Source: Rufibacter radiotolerans | GTDB taxonomy: Bacteria > Bacteroidota > Bacteroidia > Cytophagales > Hymenobacteraceae | DNA length: 64,000 nucleotides | NCBI RefSeq assembly: GCF_001078055.1 | Contig: NZ_CP010777.1 | Location: 2,564,408 to 2,628,407 of the forward strand | Reading direction: 5' to 3' | In this document: in pieces, positions 52,467 to 62,084 of the stretch | Position numbering within the stretch: position 1 is the stretch's first letter | Layout of the letters: each line of letters opens with the position of its first letter | Notes under the pieces: model-generated | What the model saw: only the letters and a program-made list of their open reading frames with translations | Told to the model about the DNA's origin: nothing | Databases searched by the model: none | Translations under genes and position numbers: made by a program

Positions 52467-55148
52467 CTATTTGGAGTTCTTGATCCAGACCTTGAAGGTG
52501 GAGCCTTTGTCCGGGGCGCTTTCCACGGTCACGTACCCACCCAACGCCTCGGCCTGGGTCTTAACCAGGTAAAGACCCAAGCCTCTGCCTGAAACGTGGA
52601 AGTGGAACCGCTTGTACAGCCCGAACAGGTTTTTGCCCTGTTTTTCCAGATCTATGCCTAACCCGTTGTCTGATACGGAGAGGCAGAGAAGCTCACCTTG
52701 CTGCTGTAGTTCTGCGGTGATGGAAAGCTGCAAGGTGCGGTCCGGGGACTTATACTTAACGGCGTTGGTCAAGAGGTTAGACAAAATACTGCTCACGTAA
52801 CTTCTGATGGAGCCAATCTCCTGCACCCCGTTCAGGTTTGTGTGCACCTTGCCGTAACATTCGCCGGGCAGTACCTGCAGGACCTGGTCCACCACTTCGG
52901 GCAGGGAGAACTTCTCGCGCTCTTCCAACACGCCCGCCTGCAAACTCAGGAGCTCGTTGAGGTCTCTGATGATGTTGTCCAGGTTCTGGGCGGTTTGCTT
53001 CAGGCGCACGGTAATGCCTTCCTGCAGGTTGGGGTTCTCTGCGGAGTTTAGCAAGGAGGTTAGCCCCATGATGTTAGCCACCGGAGACCGAAGGTTATGG
53101 GACACAATGTAGGTGAACTGCTCCAAGTGGCGGTTGCGGCGCAGCAGTTCCTCAGTGAGCTGGGCCCGCTCCTCCTCAGCTTTTTTCTGCTCGGTGATCA
53201 CCGTTTCAATCACAATGAATTTCTTTCCCCCGCCACTCTGCTCATCAATAATGGGGGTTACGTCCAGCTTGGACCAGTACACCTCGCCGGCCTTGTTCTT
53301 GTTCTGCACTTCCTGTACAAAAGGCTTATCAAAGACCAGCTTCTCCCTAATGGTGGAGATGCGCGAGGCATTGGTATCTGGGCCGGCCAGCAGATCACCG
53401 GGTTTGCGGCCCAGCACTTCGTCCAGGGTATAGCCGGTAATGCGTGTAAATCCTTCGTTGACCCATTCCACGTGTCCCTGTTCATCTGTAATGTAGACCG
53501 AGTTCACTGTTTTGCTGGCCACCAAAGAGAGTTTCTTTAATTCCTCCTCGGCCTTTTTACGGTCATTGATCTCCCTGAAATACACGGTCATACCGTCTTC
53601 AGACGGGTAGGCACTCACGTCCAGCCACAGGTTGGTGGGCACCGAGAATTCCTCAAAATGGACCGGCTTGCCAGAGTCAAAGGCCTGCTGGTACCACCCA
53701 AAGAAACCAGCGTTCTCGTGGTCTTTATACATCTCCCGGATGTTCTTGCCCATGATGTCTTCGCGGCGTACTTGCATTACCTGCTCAAACTCTTTGTTCA
53801 CGTAAGTAAATCGCCACTCATGATCAATGGTAAAAAAGGCGTCTTTAATACTTTCCAGGGTGGAGTCAAGGCGTTTGGCCGTAGTCTCCAGCAATAGCTG
53901 CTGGTTTTTAGACTCAGTGATATCCTTGGCAATCCCGTGGGCCCCTACTACCACGCCATTGATCACGATGGGCATGACTGTGAACGTGAAATAGCAGATT
54001 CCCCGGCCGGGCAAAAACATGGGGGTTTCAGTAGTGACGGGCTCGCCCCGCATCACCTTCTCAAAATTGAGGTTGTCTGTGGCCAGCGCCTCTGGCGTAG
54101 ACAAGTCCCTGAAACTCATTTTCAGTAACGTTTCCCGGGGTATTTGCAGCATCTTTACCGTGGTATCATTCACAGAAGTGAACTTGCCTGCCGTATCAAG
54201 GGAATATACGGGATCTGGGTTATAATCAAACAGGGCTTTGTACCGTTGCTCACTCTCCTGCAGCAAAATCTCCTGCCGGCGGCGCTGAGTCACATCACGG
54301 CTGTTCACCACAATGCCTTTTATGCTGGGCACCTCAAGGCAGTTGGTGACATGAGACTCCAACCACCGCCACTCTCCTTGTCCGCTCTTAAACCTGAATG
54401 GCTTGGTATCTACCACTTCTCCCTTAAAGACACTTTCCAGACAATCCATCACCTCAGTGTGGTCGTCTGGATGAATCAAATTAAAAGGGTTTTTGCCTAT
54501 AAATTCTTCTTTGGGTATCCCTAGTACTCTTTCTGTATTAGCACTTGCAAAGGTATAAGTGCCTTCTGGCGAAAGAATGGCAATCATGTCTGTCCCTTTG
54601 AGCATAAGTGCCTGCAAGAACTCTTCGCTTTCCTGCATTTTAATCTCATTCTGGCGTATTTGGGTAATATCACGCCCCATTGAGTAACCTATCCCAGATT
54701 CTGGTGAGAAAGTAGACACCCAGGAAATATACACCACAGATCCGTTTTTATGGAGGTACCGGTTATTAAACTGCGTAGTCATCCGGTCTAGCTTTATCAG
54801 GCGAGTGTCTTCTTCAGTAGCCGGAATATCCTCCGGTAAAATAAATTCACGGTAGTTGCGGCCTACCATTTCTTCAGGGGAATACCCTAACACAGAAAGT
54901 GAGGCCCTATTCATGTAGATGATAGTCCCGTCTAGCCGGAAGGTACCAATCAAATCAGCTGAATGGTTTAAGATCAACTGGAAATCAATGATGTCTTTCT
55001 CCAGGGTCTGGTGCTTCTGGGCCATAAGGGCTTGCACCTCTTTCTCTTTCCGGAGGTCCCGCACATTCACGCTGGTGTATACTTTTCCGGCCGTGCTGAA
55101 TTCCCTAGATTCCAGCTCTACCGGAATTTTTTCCCCGTTGCGGTGCAC
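52467..55148 (-). CDS. Multi-PAS sensor histidine kinase (main part of a frame-broken gene)
   Basis: The 893-residue product contains five complete PAS domains (starting near residues 50, 175, 295, 420 and 540). A HisKA phosphoacceptor helix (FTYIVSHNLRSPVANIMG, near residue 675) and a HATPase domain (NLLTNAVKYKSPDR, SVSDNGLGIDLEKQG, GRGLGLYLVKTQAEALGG) follow. No membrane segment is seen, so it is likely cytoplasmic. The frame continues upstream of the 55148 ATG and joins an N-terminal fragment (55222-55440) if one base is removed from a nine-C run at 55233-55241. Thus the full kinase had six PAS domains, and the ATG at 55148 probably is not the native start. Confidence 0.9.
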   Translation of the reverse strand: MHRNGEKIPVELESREFSTAGKVYTSVNVRDLRKEKEVQALMAQKHQTLEKDIIDFQLILNHSADLIGTFRLDGTIIYMNRASLSVLGYSPEEMVGRNYREFILPEDIPATEEDTRLIKLDRMTTQFNNRYLHKNGSVVYISWVSTFSPESGIGYSMGRDITQIRQNEIKMQESEEFLQALMLKGTDMIAILSPEGTYTFASANTERVLGIPKEEFIGKNPFNLIHPDDHTEVMDCLESVFKGEVVDTKPFRFKSGQGEWRWLESHVTNCLEVPSIKGIVVNSRDVTQRRRQEILLQESEQRYKALFDYNPDPVYSLDTAGKFTSVNDTTVKMLQIPRETLLKMSFRDLSTPEALATDNLNFEKVMRGEPVTTETPMFLPGRGICYFTFTVMPIVINGVVVGAHGIAKDITESKNQQLLLETTAKRLDSTLESIKDAFFTIDHEWRFTYVNKEFEQVMQVRREDIMGKNIREMYKDHENAGFFGWYQQAFDSGKPVHFEEFSVPTNLWLDVSAYPSEDGMTVYFREINDRKKAEEELKKLSLVASKTVNSVYITDEQGHVEWVNEGFTRITGYTLDEVLGRKPGDLLAGPDTNASRISTIREKLVFDKPFVQEVQNKNKAGEVYWSKLDVTPIIDEQSGGGKKFIVIETVITEQKKAEEERAQLTEELLRRNRHLEQFTYIVSHNLRSPVANIMGLTSLLNSAENPNLQEGITVRLKQTAQNLDNIIRDLNELLSLQAGVLEEREKFSLPEVVDQVLQVLPGECYGKVHTNLNGVQEIGSIRSYVSSILSNLLTNAVKYKSPDRTLQLSITAELQQQGELLCLSVSDNGLGIDLEKQGKNLFGLYKRFHFHVSGRGLGLYLVKTQAEALGGYVTVESAPDKGSTFKVWIKNSK

Positions 55149-55221
55149 CAGGTTCAGTTCGCCCTTAAAGTAGCCATTTTTTTGCCTGTCTAGCAGAGAG
55201 GCAGTCCAGCGCTCATCTGTT

Positions 55222-55440
55222 TTATCTATACACCCCCCCCCTGCCCACTATAATTAAATGCTCTTTGGTCTGGCCTAAAAGGTCACAAAAAGCTTGGTTC
55301 ACCAGCAAGATCCGTCCGTTTTCTTCAGACAGCAGCATAGGCTGGGAACTGTACTCCACTAAAGCTTCCAGGATTTCAAGATTGAACTCCGGCGCTAATG
55401 CTTCCTTTTCCTCCCTTTTGTCGCTTTTTGCTTCTTTCAT
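55222..55440 (-). pseudogene. N-terminal fragment of the histidine kinase, separated by a frameshift at a G9 tract
   Basis: This 72-residue frame begins MKEAKSDKREEKEAL and contains the first half of a PAS domain (LEALVEYSSQPMLLSEENGRILLVNQAFCDLLGQTKEHLI). It then runs through a nine-G tract and stops at once. With eight Gs the frame would read on as ...RGGCIDKTDERW and continue into the main kinase. The stop and the unrelated tail VYR come from the tract. Either phase variation by slippage or a sequencing error explains this. Confidence 0.8.
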
Positions 55441-55685
55441 TTATTAAATCACGTATCCTGTTGTTTTAGGGGATACAAAAATAGGTTAAATAATAGGAAT
55501 TTTACTATTCACCAACCTAGTAATAAATTATAAATCAAGCTCTTGCCCCTAATAATACCTAATAGCTTCTGGTATTGCCGGCGTTTAGGTTTATCATCTA
55601 AAAGATCCTGATTATTATGCTATCTGTTGGCGTGACCACCACTCCATTTGTGCTACTTGATCTGGGGACTAACGCTATTCCCTTA

Positions 55686-55729
55686 TTCTGTTTTAGGGCC
55701 GTTTTATAGAAAACGGCCCTAAAACAGAA
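55686..55729. repeat. Intergenic palindrome, copy 19, sharing an arm with a terminator
   Basis: TTCTGTTTTAGGGCCGTTTT pairs perfectly with AAAACGGCCCTAAAACAGAA. The last nine bases are also the left arm of the hairpin at 55721-55760. Confidence 0.93.
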
Positions 55730-55760
55730 ATGCCCCTCACCTGAGGGGCATTTCTGTTTT
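55721..55760 (-). terminator. 19-bp perfect hairpin downstream of amidohydrolase gene
   Basis: AAAACAGAAATGCCCCTCA and TGAGGGGCATTTCTGTTTT pair perfectly over 19 bases with a two-base loop, 16 bases after the amidohydrolase stop. It is likely the terminator of the two-gene amidohydrolase unit. Apart from it and copy 19, nothing is seen in 55441-55775. Confidence 0.9.
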
Positions 55761-55775
55761 ATAAACCGACCGGGG

Positions 55776-57074
55776 TTATTTGCCCTGTTCGTATTTGTTG
55801 TTGAATTTCTGGTACAGGTACTGCTGCTTGTCTGTGAGGTTGAGTTTGCGGCCCTGGATAAACGCGTGGCTTATCTTGTTGGTGCGCATGTCCAGAATGT
55901 CTCCCTCAGAGACCACAATGCTGGCGTCTTTGCCTACCTCCACAGAACCTACCTGCTTGTCTACCCCCAGAATTTTGGCAGCGTTCAAGGTCACCGAAGA
56001 CAAAGCCAGCTCCTTAGGTAAGCCAAAGGCCACCGCCGTACCAGCGATGAACGGCAGGTTACGGGAGCCATGCAGGCTGGCGTCATAGTCCAGGCAGAAC
56101 AGGAGCCCGGCTTGCTGGAGCAGACCCGGCATCTTGTAGGGCAGGTACACGTCATCACCCGCACGGGCCGGTAAGGCGTGCACGCCGGAGTAGATCACAG
56201 GGATGTTGTTCTCTTTTAGGAAATCAGCTACCAGGAGGGCATCACCGCCGCCCACAATCACCATTTCCTTCACCCCGGCTTTCTGCGCGAACCGCACCGC
56301 TTCCACTATCTCCTTGCCGTAATCGGCGTGGATGAACAGTTTCTTGGAACCGTCAAACAAACCGGTCAGGGACGCCAGCTTCAGATTTTCGCGGTCTTTC
56401 TTCTGGTTTTTGTACTCCTTGGCCTCAGCCAGCAGAGACTCCATTTCCTGGAGACCGGTTTGGCGGGCCTGGCGGCGCTGGGCTACCTGCGGCGAATTGT
56501 CTGAAGAAGGCGCTACCATGGCGGGCCAGCGCAGGTGCACCCCGCCATCGGCTTTCACCAGGGCATCTTCCCAGTTCCAGGCATCCAGCTGCACCACCGA
56601 AGAGGAGCCGGAGATCATTCCGCCCACGGGCGTGATCTGGGCCATGAGTACCCCATTGGACCGAAGCGTTGGCGTGATGTCTGAATCTGTGTTGTACGCC
56701 ACCACGGACCGTACGTTCGGGTTGAACAACCCCACCTCCTGCTGGTCCAGCGTAGCCCGCACAGATCCAATCTCCGTAAGGCCAATCTGGCTGTTAGGCA
56801 GAATCATACCCGGGTAAATGTGCTTCCCGGCTACGTTCACCGTCTCATAGGTGGCGCCTTCTGGCTTGAACCCCGCGGCCGGACCGGCGTAGGTGATCTT
56901 TCCCCCACTGAACGCCACGGCGGCGCCTTCTACCACCTGGCCGTTCCCTACGTGCAGGGTACCGCCGGTGAGTACCGTTGGGTTGGTTTGCTTGTTGGCC
57001 GGCACCGGTACCTGGGCCCAGGCCACAGAAGTACCCAGCAGCAAGGCTGCTGCCAGCGTCAATCGCTTTTGCAT
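55776..57074 (-). CDS. Amidohydrolase-family protein lacking the HxH metal motif
   Basis: The 432-residue secreted protein (signal MQKRLTLAAALLLGTSVAWAQ) has the amidohydrolase composite-domain start (TNPTVLTGGTLHVGNGQVVEGAAVAFSGGKITYAG) and a C-terminal LNAAKILGVDKQVGSVEVGKDASIVV. At the usual P-G-x-I-D-x-H-x-H position it reads GMILPNSQIG, so both first metal-binding His residues are missing. It may be catalytically inactive or metal-independent. It lies 57 bases after the larger amidohydrolase gene. ATG 57119 is an alternative that would lengthen the N-terminus before the signal. Confidence 0.83.
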   Translation of the reverse strand: MQKRLTLAAALLLGTSVAWAQVPVPANKQTNPTVLTGGTLHVGNGQVVEGAAVAFSGGKITYAGPAAGFKPEGATYETVNVAGKHIYPGMILPNSQIGLTEIGSVRATLDQQEVGLFNPNVRSVVAYNTDSDITPTLRSNGVLMAQITPVGGMISGSSSVVQLDAWNWEDALVKADGGVHLRWPAMVAPSSDNSPQVAQRRQARQTGLQEMESLLAEAKEYKNQKKDRENLKLASLTGLFDGSKKLFIHADYGKEIVEAVRFAQKAGVKEMVIVGGGDALLVADFLKENNIPVIYSGVHALPARAGDDVYLPYKMPGLLQQAGLLFCLDYDASLHGSRNLPFIAGTAVAFGLPKELALSSVTLNAAKILGVDKQVGSVEVGKDASIVVSEGDILDMRTNKISHAFIQGRKLNLTDKQQYLYQKFNNKYEQGK

Positions 57075-57131
57075 GTTGGTTGCAGTAAAGGTTACCGCTG
57101 TTTTCTTTAACGTTATCATAGCGCGGTCTCC

Positions 57132-60100
57132 TTATTTTTGATGATGATACTCAGATTCCTGTAACTGCTCCTGGGCTCCGTTCTCCACGTCCTCACAGTG
57201 CAGCACCTGGGCGCCACGGCGCGAAACCGGTGCCGCCTGGGTTTTCTCCCCGCGGGCCTTGGCAGCCATCATCTTGTTGATGAGGCGCAAACGCTCCTTC
57301 TCCTGCTCCAGTTGCAACTGCTTGTCCTGCTCCAGGTCAAAGTAAGGGATGCCGTCTACAAAGGTTTTCTCAGGGCGGGCATAGATAGACAGCGGATGCT
57401 CATTCCAGATCACCACGTCTGCGTCTTTCCCAGCCTTCAGGCTACCAATGCGGTTGTCTAAGTGCAGCAATTTGGCAGGGTTCAGGGTCACCATTTTAAG
57501 CGCGTCTTCTTCAGACACGCCGCCATATTTAATGGTTTTGGCAGCTTCCTGGTTCAAGCGGCGGGCCATTTCAGCGTCATCTGAGTTAATGGCCGTAGTC
57601 ACGCCCACGTTGTGCATAATAGCGGCGTTGTACGGGATAGCGTCTTTCACCTCCACTTTGTAAGCCCACCAGTCAGAGAAGGTAGACGCGCCAATTTTAC
57701 GCTCCTTCATCTTATCCGCTACTTTATAGCCCTCCAGAATGTGGGTAAAGGTGTTCACCCTGAAGCCCATCTGGTCGGCCACTTTCATGAGCATGTTGAT
57801 TTCAGACTGCACATAGGAGTGGCAGGTGATAAAGCGCTTGTCGTTCAGGATTTCCACCAGGGCATCCAGTTCCAGGTCGCGGCGCGGGGCGGCGGTCTTT
57901 TTCTGGGCAGATTTGGAAAGCTTGTTGTAGGAGGTCCAGGATTTCTCGTATTCCTTGGCACGCTGGAACGCATCTACCATCACCTGCTCCACGCCCATAC
58001 GGGTCTGCGGGAAGCGCACGTTGTACTGCGGTGAGCGGTTAGACTGCTTCACGTTCTCGCCTAAGGCGAATTTAATGTATTGGTCAGCGCCCTCCAGCAT
58101 CAGCTTCTCCGGGGCCTGTCCCCAGCGAAGCTTGATAATGGCAGATTGTCCGCCAATTGGGTTAGCGGAGCCATGCAGCAACTGGGAGGTAGTCACGCCA
58201 CCGGCCAGTTGGCGGTAGATGTTCACCTGCTCATGGTTCACCACGTCAGACATGCGCACCTCGGCGGTCACCGCCTGGCTGCCTTCGTTCACGCCGTCCA
58301 GGGCAATGTGCGAGTGCTCGTCAATGATACCCGGGGTCACGTGTTTGCCGGTTCCGTCAATTACCCTGGCCCCGTCGGCCGACAGGTTTTTGCCAACCTG
58401 GGCGATTTTTCCGTTTTTGAGCAATACATCTGCGTTCTCCAGTTTGCCTTCTTTCTCATTGGTCCAGACGGTGGCGTTTTTGATGAGCACGGTCTCTCCC
58501 TTCGGTAACTCCGTCCGGCCAAAGGCAGCGAACGGATAGGAAACCTTGCCCAGGTTCAGCGCCTCATTGGAGCGGGAACGGGCAGAGTCACGTCTGGCCT
58601 GCTGGGTGGCGGCCTGAGAAAGCACGGCGGTCCATTTTACACTCTGGGCATCAGGCAACTGCGCCTCGCCCTGGAATCCTTTGCCGGTGTACCAGCCACT
58701 CAACCTGATGCTTTCCTTGCCAGATTTGGTAGGGGCAAACATCATGGTGAGCATTTCGCCGGTGAAAGAAAGGGTGCCTTTAATGGTATCGGTGGTCACA
58801 ACCTTCAGTTCTGGTTTCTCCGGGGTGCCACTAATAAGCATGCGGCGCTCAGGTTGGGAACCCACTTTAAGAGAATACACTCCCCGGAAATCGGCGGGCG
58901 TCTCGCTGGTTTTGAAACCCTGGCCCTGTACCCAGTTTTCCAGCAGGATGGTGGTTGGGTCAAACAGGTTACCAGACGCCACTAAAAAGTTCGCCTGCAT
59001 TCCTTCGCGCAGGCTGCCCACGTATTTCTCGGCTTTCAATAGTTTGGCCGGGGTATAGGTAAGGGCTTTAAGGGCCTCCTGCTCTGGCAACCCGTACAGG
59101 GTAGCCTTGCGCAGGTTGGGCAGGAACTTGCTTTTGTCTTTAAGGTCTGCGGTGGTAAAGGCAATGGTCACACCTTCTTTCGCCAGCATGGCGGGGTTGG
59201 CGGGCGCCATTTCCCAGTGCTTCATGTCCTCAATGCCAATGCGGCGGGCCTCATAGGGGTCTTCCACGCTATAAGGGTCCGGGAAGTTCACGTTCAGGAT
59301 ATAAGCAGCTTTGGTTTCCTTGATCTGGGGAAGCATCTGGTACTCATCGCCCTGACCTTTGAAAATGTACTGGTGGCCAAACTCATCCCCTACTTTATCG
59401 GCGCGCACAGCGTTCAGCTTGTTGCTTACCTCAAAGATCTGCGGCAGGCGGTTGGCTTCAGTGAAGGCTTTCAGGGAGATGTTCTGCTCTTTGTCTGGGT
59501 TCTGGGTGTTCCACTTGGCATCCAGGTAGGTTTGGCGCAGCAAGGCAATGGAGCCCATTAAGGAGTTAGGGTATTCCTGGGTAGAAGAACCTTTGTCCAG
59601 GGACAGGCCGGCAGCGGCCCTATCCATTAAAATCACCTGGTTCTCGCGTTTGCTGGCCAGCGTCACCAAAGAAGCCGTACCGCGGGCTATGCCGTCCTGG
59701 TGCACGGACAACACCGCGCCGTAACCCAGTTTGCGCAATTCCTCGGCGGCCTTGGCGTCTACCTTGAACAGCTCCACCGCGTGGGTTTCGGGCCGGATGG
59801 CCTGGTTCCAGTTGAAGGCGCCCTCTTTCTTAGTGTCTGGCTGAGGCACGCTGCTGAAGCTGAAGGCCCGGGCCGGCGGGGCGGGAACCCCGTAGCTGGT
59901 GAAGGGATCCACAAAGCCCGGGTAAACGGTCTTGCCTTTCAGGTCGGTGACCATGGCGCCCTTGGGTACAGAAACCTTGGTGCCTACGGCCACTACCTTG
60001 CCGTCTTTGATGACCAGCGTGGCGTTCTCTAGTTTGGTTTGGTAGTCCACGAAAATGGTGGCGTTGGTGAAGGCCCGCAGACCGGACCGTTCATCATAGA

Positions 60101-60185
60101 CCCCATTACGCGGGTACGTCTCCTGCGCCCGGCTCTGCAGCGACAACGCCGCCACGGCCAACACGGAGAGGATTACTTTTTTCAT
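57132..60185 (-). CDS. Two-module amidohydrolase (periplasmic), N-terminal module degenerate
   Basis: This 1017-residue exported protein (signal ending QSRAQ) holds two amidohydrolase modules. The N-terminal one (about residues 25-430) reads GFVDPFTSYG at the metal motif and lacks HxH. The C-terminal one (about 565-980) has intact GIIDEHSHIALDG, later THILEG and NSDDAEM, and the standard ending LLHLDNRIGSLKAGKDADVVIWNEHPL. Only the C-terminal module should be active, probably as a peptidase or amidase. It is the first gene of a two-gene unit with the amidohydrolase at 55776. Confidence 0.9.
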   Translation of the reverse strand: MKKVILSVLAVAALSLQSRAQETYPRNGVYDERSGLRAFTNATIFVDYQTKLENATLVIKDGKVVAVGTKVSVPKGAMVTDLKGKTVYPGFVDPFTSYGVPAPPARAFSFSSVPQPDTKKEGAFNWNQAIRPETHAVELFKVDAKAAEELRKLGYGAVLSVHQDGIARGTASLVTLASKRENQVILMDRAAAGLSLDKGSSTQEYPNSLMGSIALLRQTYLDAKWNTQNPDKEQNISLKAFTEANRLPQIFEVSNKLNAVRADKVGDEFGHQYIFKGQGDEYQMLPQIKETKAAYILNVNFPDPYSVEDPYEARRIGIEDMKHWEMAPANPAMLAKEGVTIAFTTADLKDKSKFLPNLRKATLYGLPEQEALKALTYTPAKLLKAEKYVGSLREGMQANFLVASGNLFDPTTILLENWVQGQGFKTSETPADFRGVYSLKVGSQPERRMLISGTPEKPELKVVTTDTIKGTLSFTGEMLTMMFAPTKSGKESIRLSGWYTGKGFQGEAQLPDAQSVKWTAVLSQAATQQARRDSARSRSNEALNLGKVSYPFAAFGRTELPKGETVLIKNATVWTNEKEGKLENADVLLKNGKIAQVGKNLSADGARVIDGTGKHVTPGIIDEHSHIALDGVNEGSQAVTAEVRMSDVVNHEQVNIYRQLAGGVTTSQLLHGSANPIGGQSAIIKLRWGQAPEKLMLEGADQYIKFALGENVKQSNRSPQYNVRFPQTRMGVEQVMVDAFQRAKEYEKSWTSYNKLSKSAQKKTAAPRRDLELDALVEILNDKRFITCHSYVQSEINMLMKVADQMGFRVNTFTHILEGYKVADKMKERKIGASTFSDWWAYKVEVKDAIPYNAAIMHNVGVTTAINSDDAEMARRLNQEAAKTIKYGGVSEEDALKMVTLNPAKLLHLDNRIGSLKAGKDADVVIWNEHPLSIYARPEKTFVDGIPYFDLEQDKQLQLEQEKERLRLINKMMAAKARGEKTQAAPVSRRGAQVLHCEDVENGAQEQLQESEYHHQK

Positions 60186-60279
60186 GTGCGTATAAAAGTG
60201 GTTGTTGTTTGTAGGAATGGATTTGACTTGAAAAGTACAAAATTCCTCTCCTTTATAAAAACATCAAGTGTGGAATCTA

Positions 60280-60317
60280 CGTTTTAAGCCCGTTTTCCTG
60301 AAAACAGGCCTAAAACG
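60280..60317. repeat. Intergenic palindrome, copy 20
   Basis: CGTTTTAAGCCCGTTTTC pairs with GAAAACAGGCCTAAAACG. It sits upstream of the amidohydrolase pair and downstream of the permease gene. Confidence 0.87.
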
Positions 60318-60334
60318 CCCAATTCCAGAAAACA

Positions 60335-60364
60335 AAAAACCCGCTCTGTTGAGAGCGGGCTTTC
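60335..60364 (-). terminator. Intrinsic terminator after APC permease gene
   Basis: AAACCCGCTCT and AGAGCGGGCTTT form a GC-rich stem with a short TGTTG-like loop, about 25 bases after the permease stop, with A and T runs on either side. Confidence 0.9.
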
Positions 60365-60389
60365 CGTGAAGTGTCTGTATTTAAAGCGC

Positions 60390-61940
60390 TTACAGGTTGT
60401 TTTCTTTCCTGATCACGCTGTGTTTCTTGCCATAGGCGAAGTAGATCACGATACCAATGGCCATCCAGCCCAGTAACCGGTACCAGGTCTCAGCGGGAAG
60501 GCCCGCCATCATACCCAGACATACCAGAATACCTAGGATGGGCACCAACGGCACCAACGGCGTTTTGAACGGACGCGGACGGTCTGGCTCTTTCACGCGC
60601 AGATACCAAACCCCGGCGCACACAATCACAAATGCCAGCAAGGTACCAATAGACACCAAGTGACCCAACTCATCTACAGAGAAAGCACCTGCTACCAACG
60701 CACAAATAACACCGGTTAAGATAGTACTCACGTGCGGGGTTCTGAATTTAGGGTGCAGACGACCGAAGACAGGAGGCAGCAGACCGTCATTGGCCATGGT
60801 GTAGAAAATACGCGGCTGAGACATCAACATCACCAGCATTACAGAAGAAAGACCGGCAATAGCGCCAATCTTGATCAGGTCACGCAGGAAGGTGTAACCG
60901 GTTTTCTCAATACCCACGGCAATCGGTTCAGCTACGTTCAGTTGGCTGTAGTGCACCATGGCGGTCAAGATTCCAGATACCAGAATATACAGGATAGTAC
61001 AGATCACCAAAGAACCCAGGATACCGATAGGCATGTCTTTCTGCGGATTTTTGGCTTCTTGGGCAGTGGTAGAAACGGCGTCAAACCCGATGTAGGCAAA
61101 GAAGATTACCCCAGCAGCTCTGATTACCCCGCTCCAGCCGTACTCGCCAAAACCGCCTTTGTTCTCAGGCAGGAAAGGAGTCCAGTTGGCGGCAGCTTCT
61201 TCCTGGTGGCCAAACAAATAGTTAGCACCGGCCAGAATAAAGAGAATCACCACCCCTACTTTAATGATAACGGCGATGTTGTTGAATTTAGCTGACTCGC
61301 TCATACCGCGCACCAACAGAATGGTTACCAAGGCGATAGCAATGGCGGCCACTAAATTGAAAACACCGGTAGCATGTGGCAAAGTTGTGATGTCAATTCC
61401 ATCAGTCGCCAATGAAGCGCCTAATTGCTCGGTTACGCGCACCCAAGAGCTGGTGCCGGGCAACTGTACCAATTCCACGCCAGAGGCGTTGCTCCACTCC
61501 GGTGGCACGTTCACACCCAGGTCGCGCAGGAAAGAAACCACGTACCCAGACCAACCCACGGCCACGGTAGCAGCCCCAAAAAGGTATTCCAGAATTAAGT
61601 CCCAGCCAATGATCCAGGCCACAAATTCACCCAGGGTGGCGTACCCGTAGGTGTAAGCAGAACCGGCAATGGGAATCATAGAAGCGAACTCGGCGTAGCA
61701 AAGACCCGCGAACGCGCAGCCTAGACCGGCCAGAATAAAAGCCAACACAATTGCTGGGCCCGTGTACTGAGCGGCCGCACTACCCGTGAGCACGAAAATA
61801 CCGGTACCAATGATGGCCCCTACCCCCAGGGCTACCAGGTTGACCGGCCCTAAGGTTCGTTTCAGGTTGTGCGCCCCCTCACTAAAGGCGTCTGCGCTAA
61901 GCTTGTCAATTGACTTCCTAGCGAAAAGTTGGTTTGCCAT
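60390..61940 (-). CDS. APC-family amino acid permease
   Basis: The 516-residue integral membrane protein belongs to the cationic amino acid transporter (YfnA/CAT-like) branch. It has about 12-14 hydrophobic segments and the family signature LGVGAIIGTGIFVLTG near residue 40. Other conserved stretches are AGSAYTYGYATLGEFVAWIIGWDLILEY and FFAYIGFDAVSTTAQEAKNPQKDMPIGI. It imports amino acids by proton symport or exchange. It appears monocistronic and may supply the adjacent amidohydrolase pair's products, but this is only context. Confidence 0.93.
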   Translation of the reverse strand: MANQLFARKSIDKLSADAFSEGAHNLKRTLGPVNLVALGVGAIIGTGIFVLTGSAAAQYTGPAIVLAFILAGLGCAFAGLCYAEFASMIPIAGSAYTYGYATLGEFVAWIIGWDLILEYLFGAATVAVGWSGYVVSFLRDLGVNVPPEWSNASGVELVQLPGTSSWVRVTEQLGASLATDGIDITTLPHATGVFNLVAAIAIALVTILLVRGMSESAKFNNIAVIIKVGVVILFILAGANYLFGHQEEAAANWTPFLPENKGGFGEYGWSGVIRAAGVIFFAYIGFDAVSTTAQEAKNPQKDMPIGILGSLVICTILYILVSGILTAMVHYSQLNVAEPIAVGIEKTGYTFLRDLIKIGAIAGLSSVMLVMLMSQPRIFYTMANDGLLPPVFGRLHPKFRTPHVSTILTGVICALVAGAFSVDELGHLVSIGTLLAFVIVCAGVWYLRVKEPDRPRPFKTPLVPLVPILGILVCLGMMAGLPAETWYRLLGWMAIGIVIYFAYGKKHSVIRKENNL

Positions 61941-62084
61941 AAATGCGTAAAAGTTAGGGAATAGTTTGTTTGTAGTTCGTTTGTAAAAGGCTTGAAGGGG
62001 CTAATATAAGTACTTTTCGGTATATGTTATGCGGTAAATATTATATAAGCAGGAAATTCATGTGGGATTTCCCTTTTGCGCCCT

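Noticed and set aside
55440..55475. A single CAGGATA half-site on the minus strand just before the histidine kinase gene
   Set aside because: The second half-site and a -7 box at the right distance are missing, and the site is too close to the start codon to match the shared layout.
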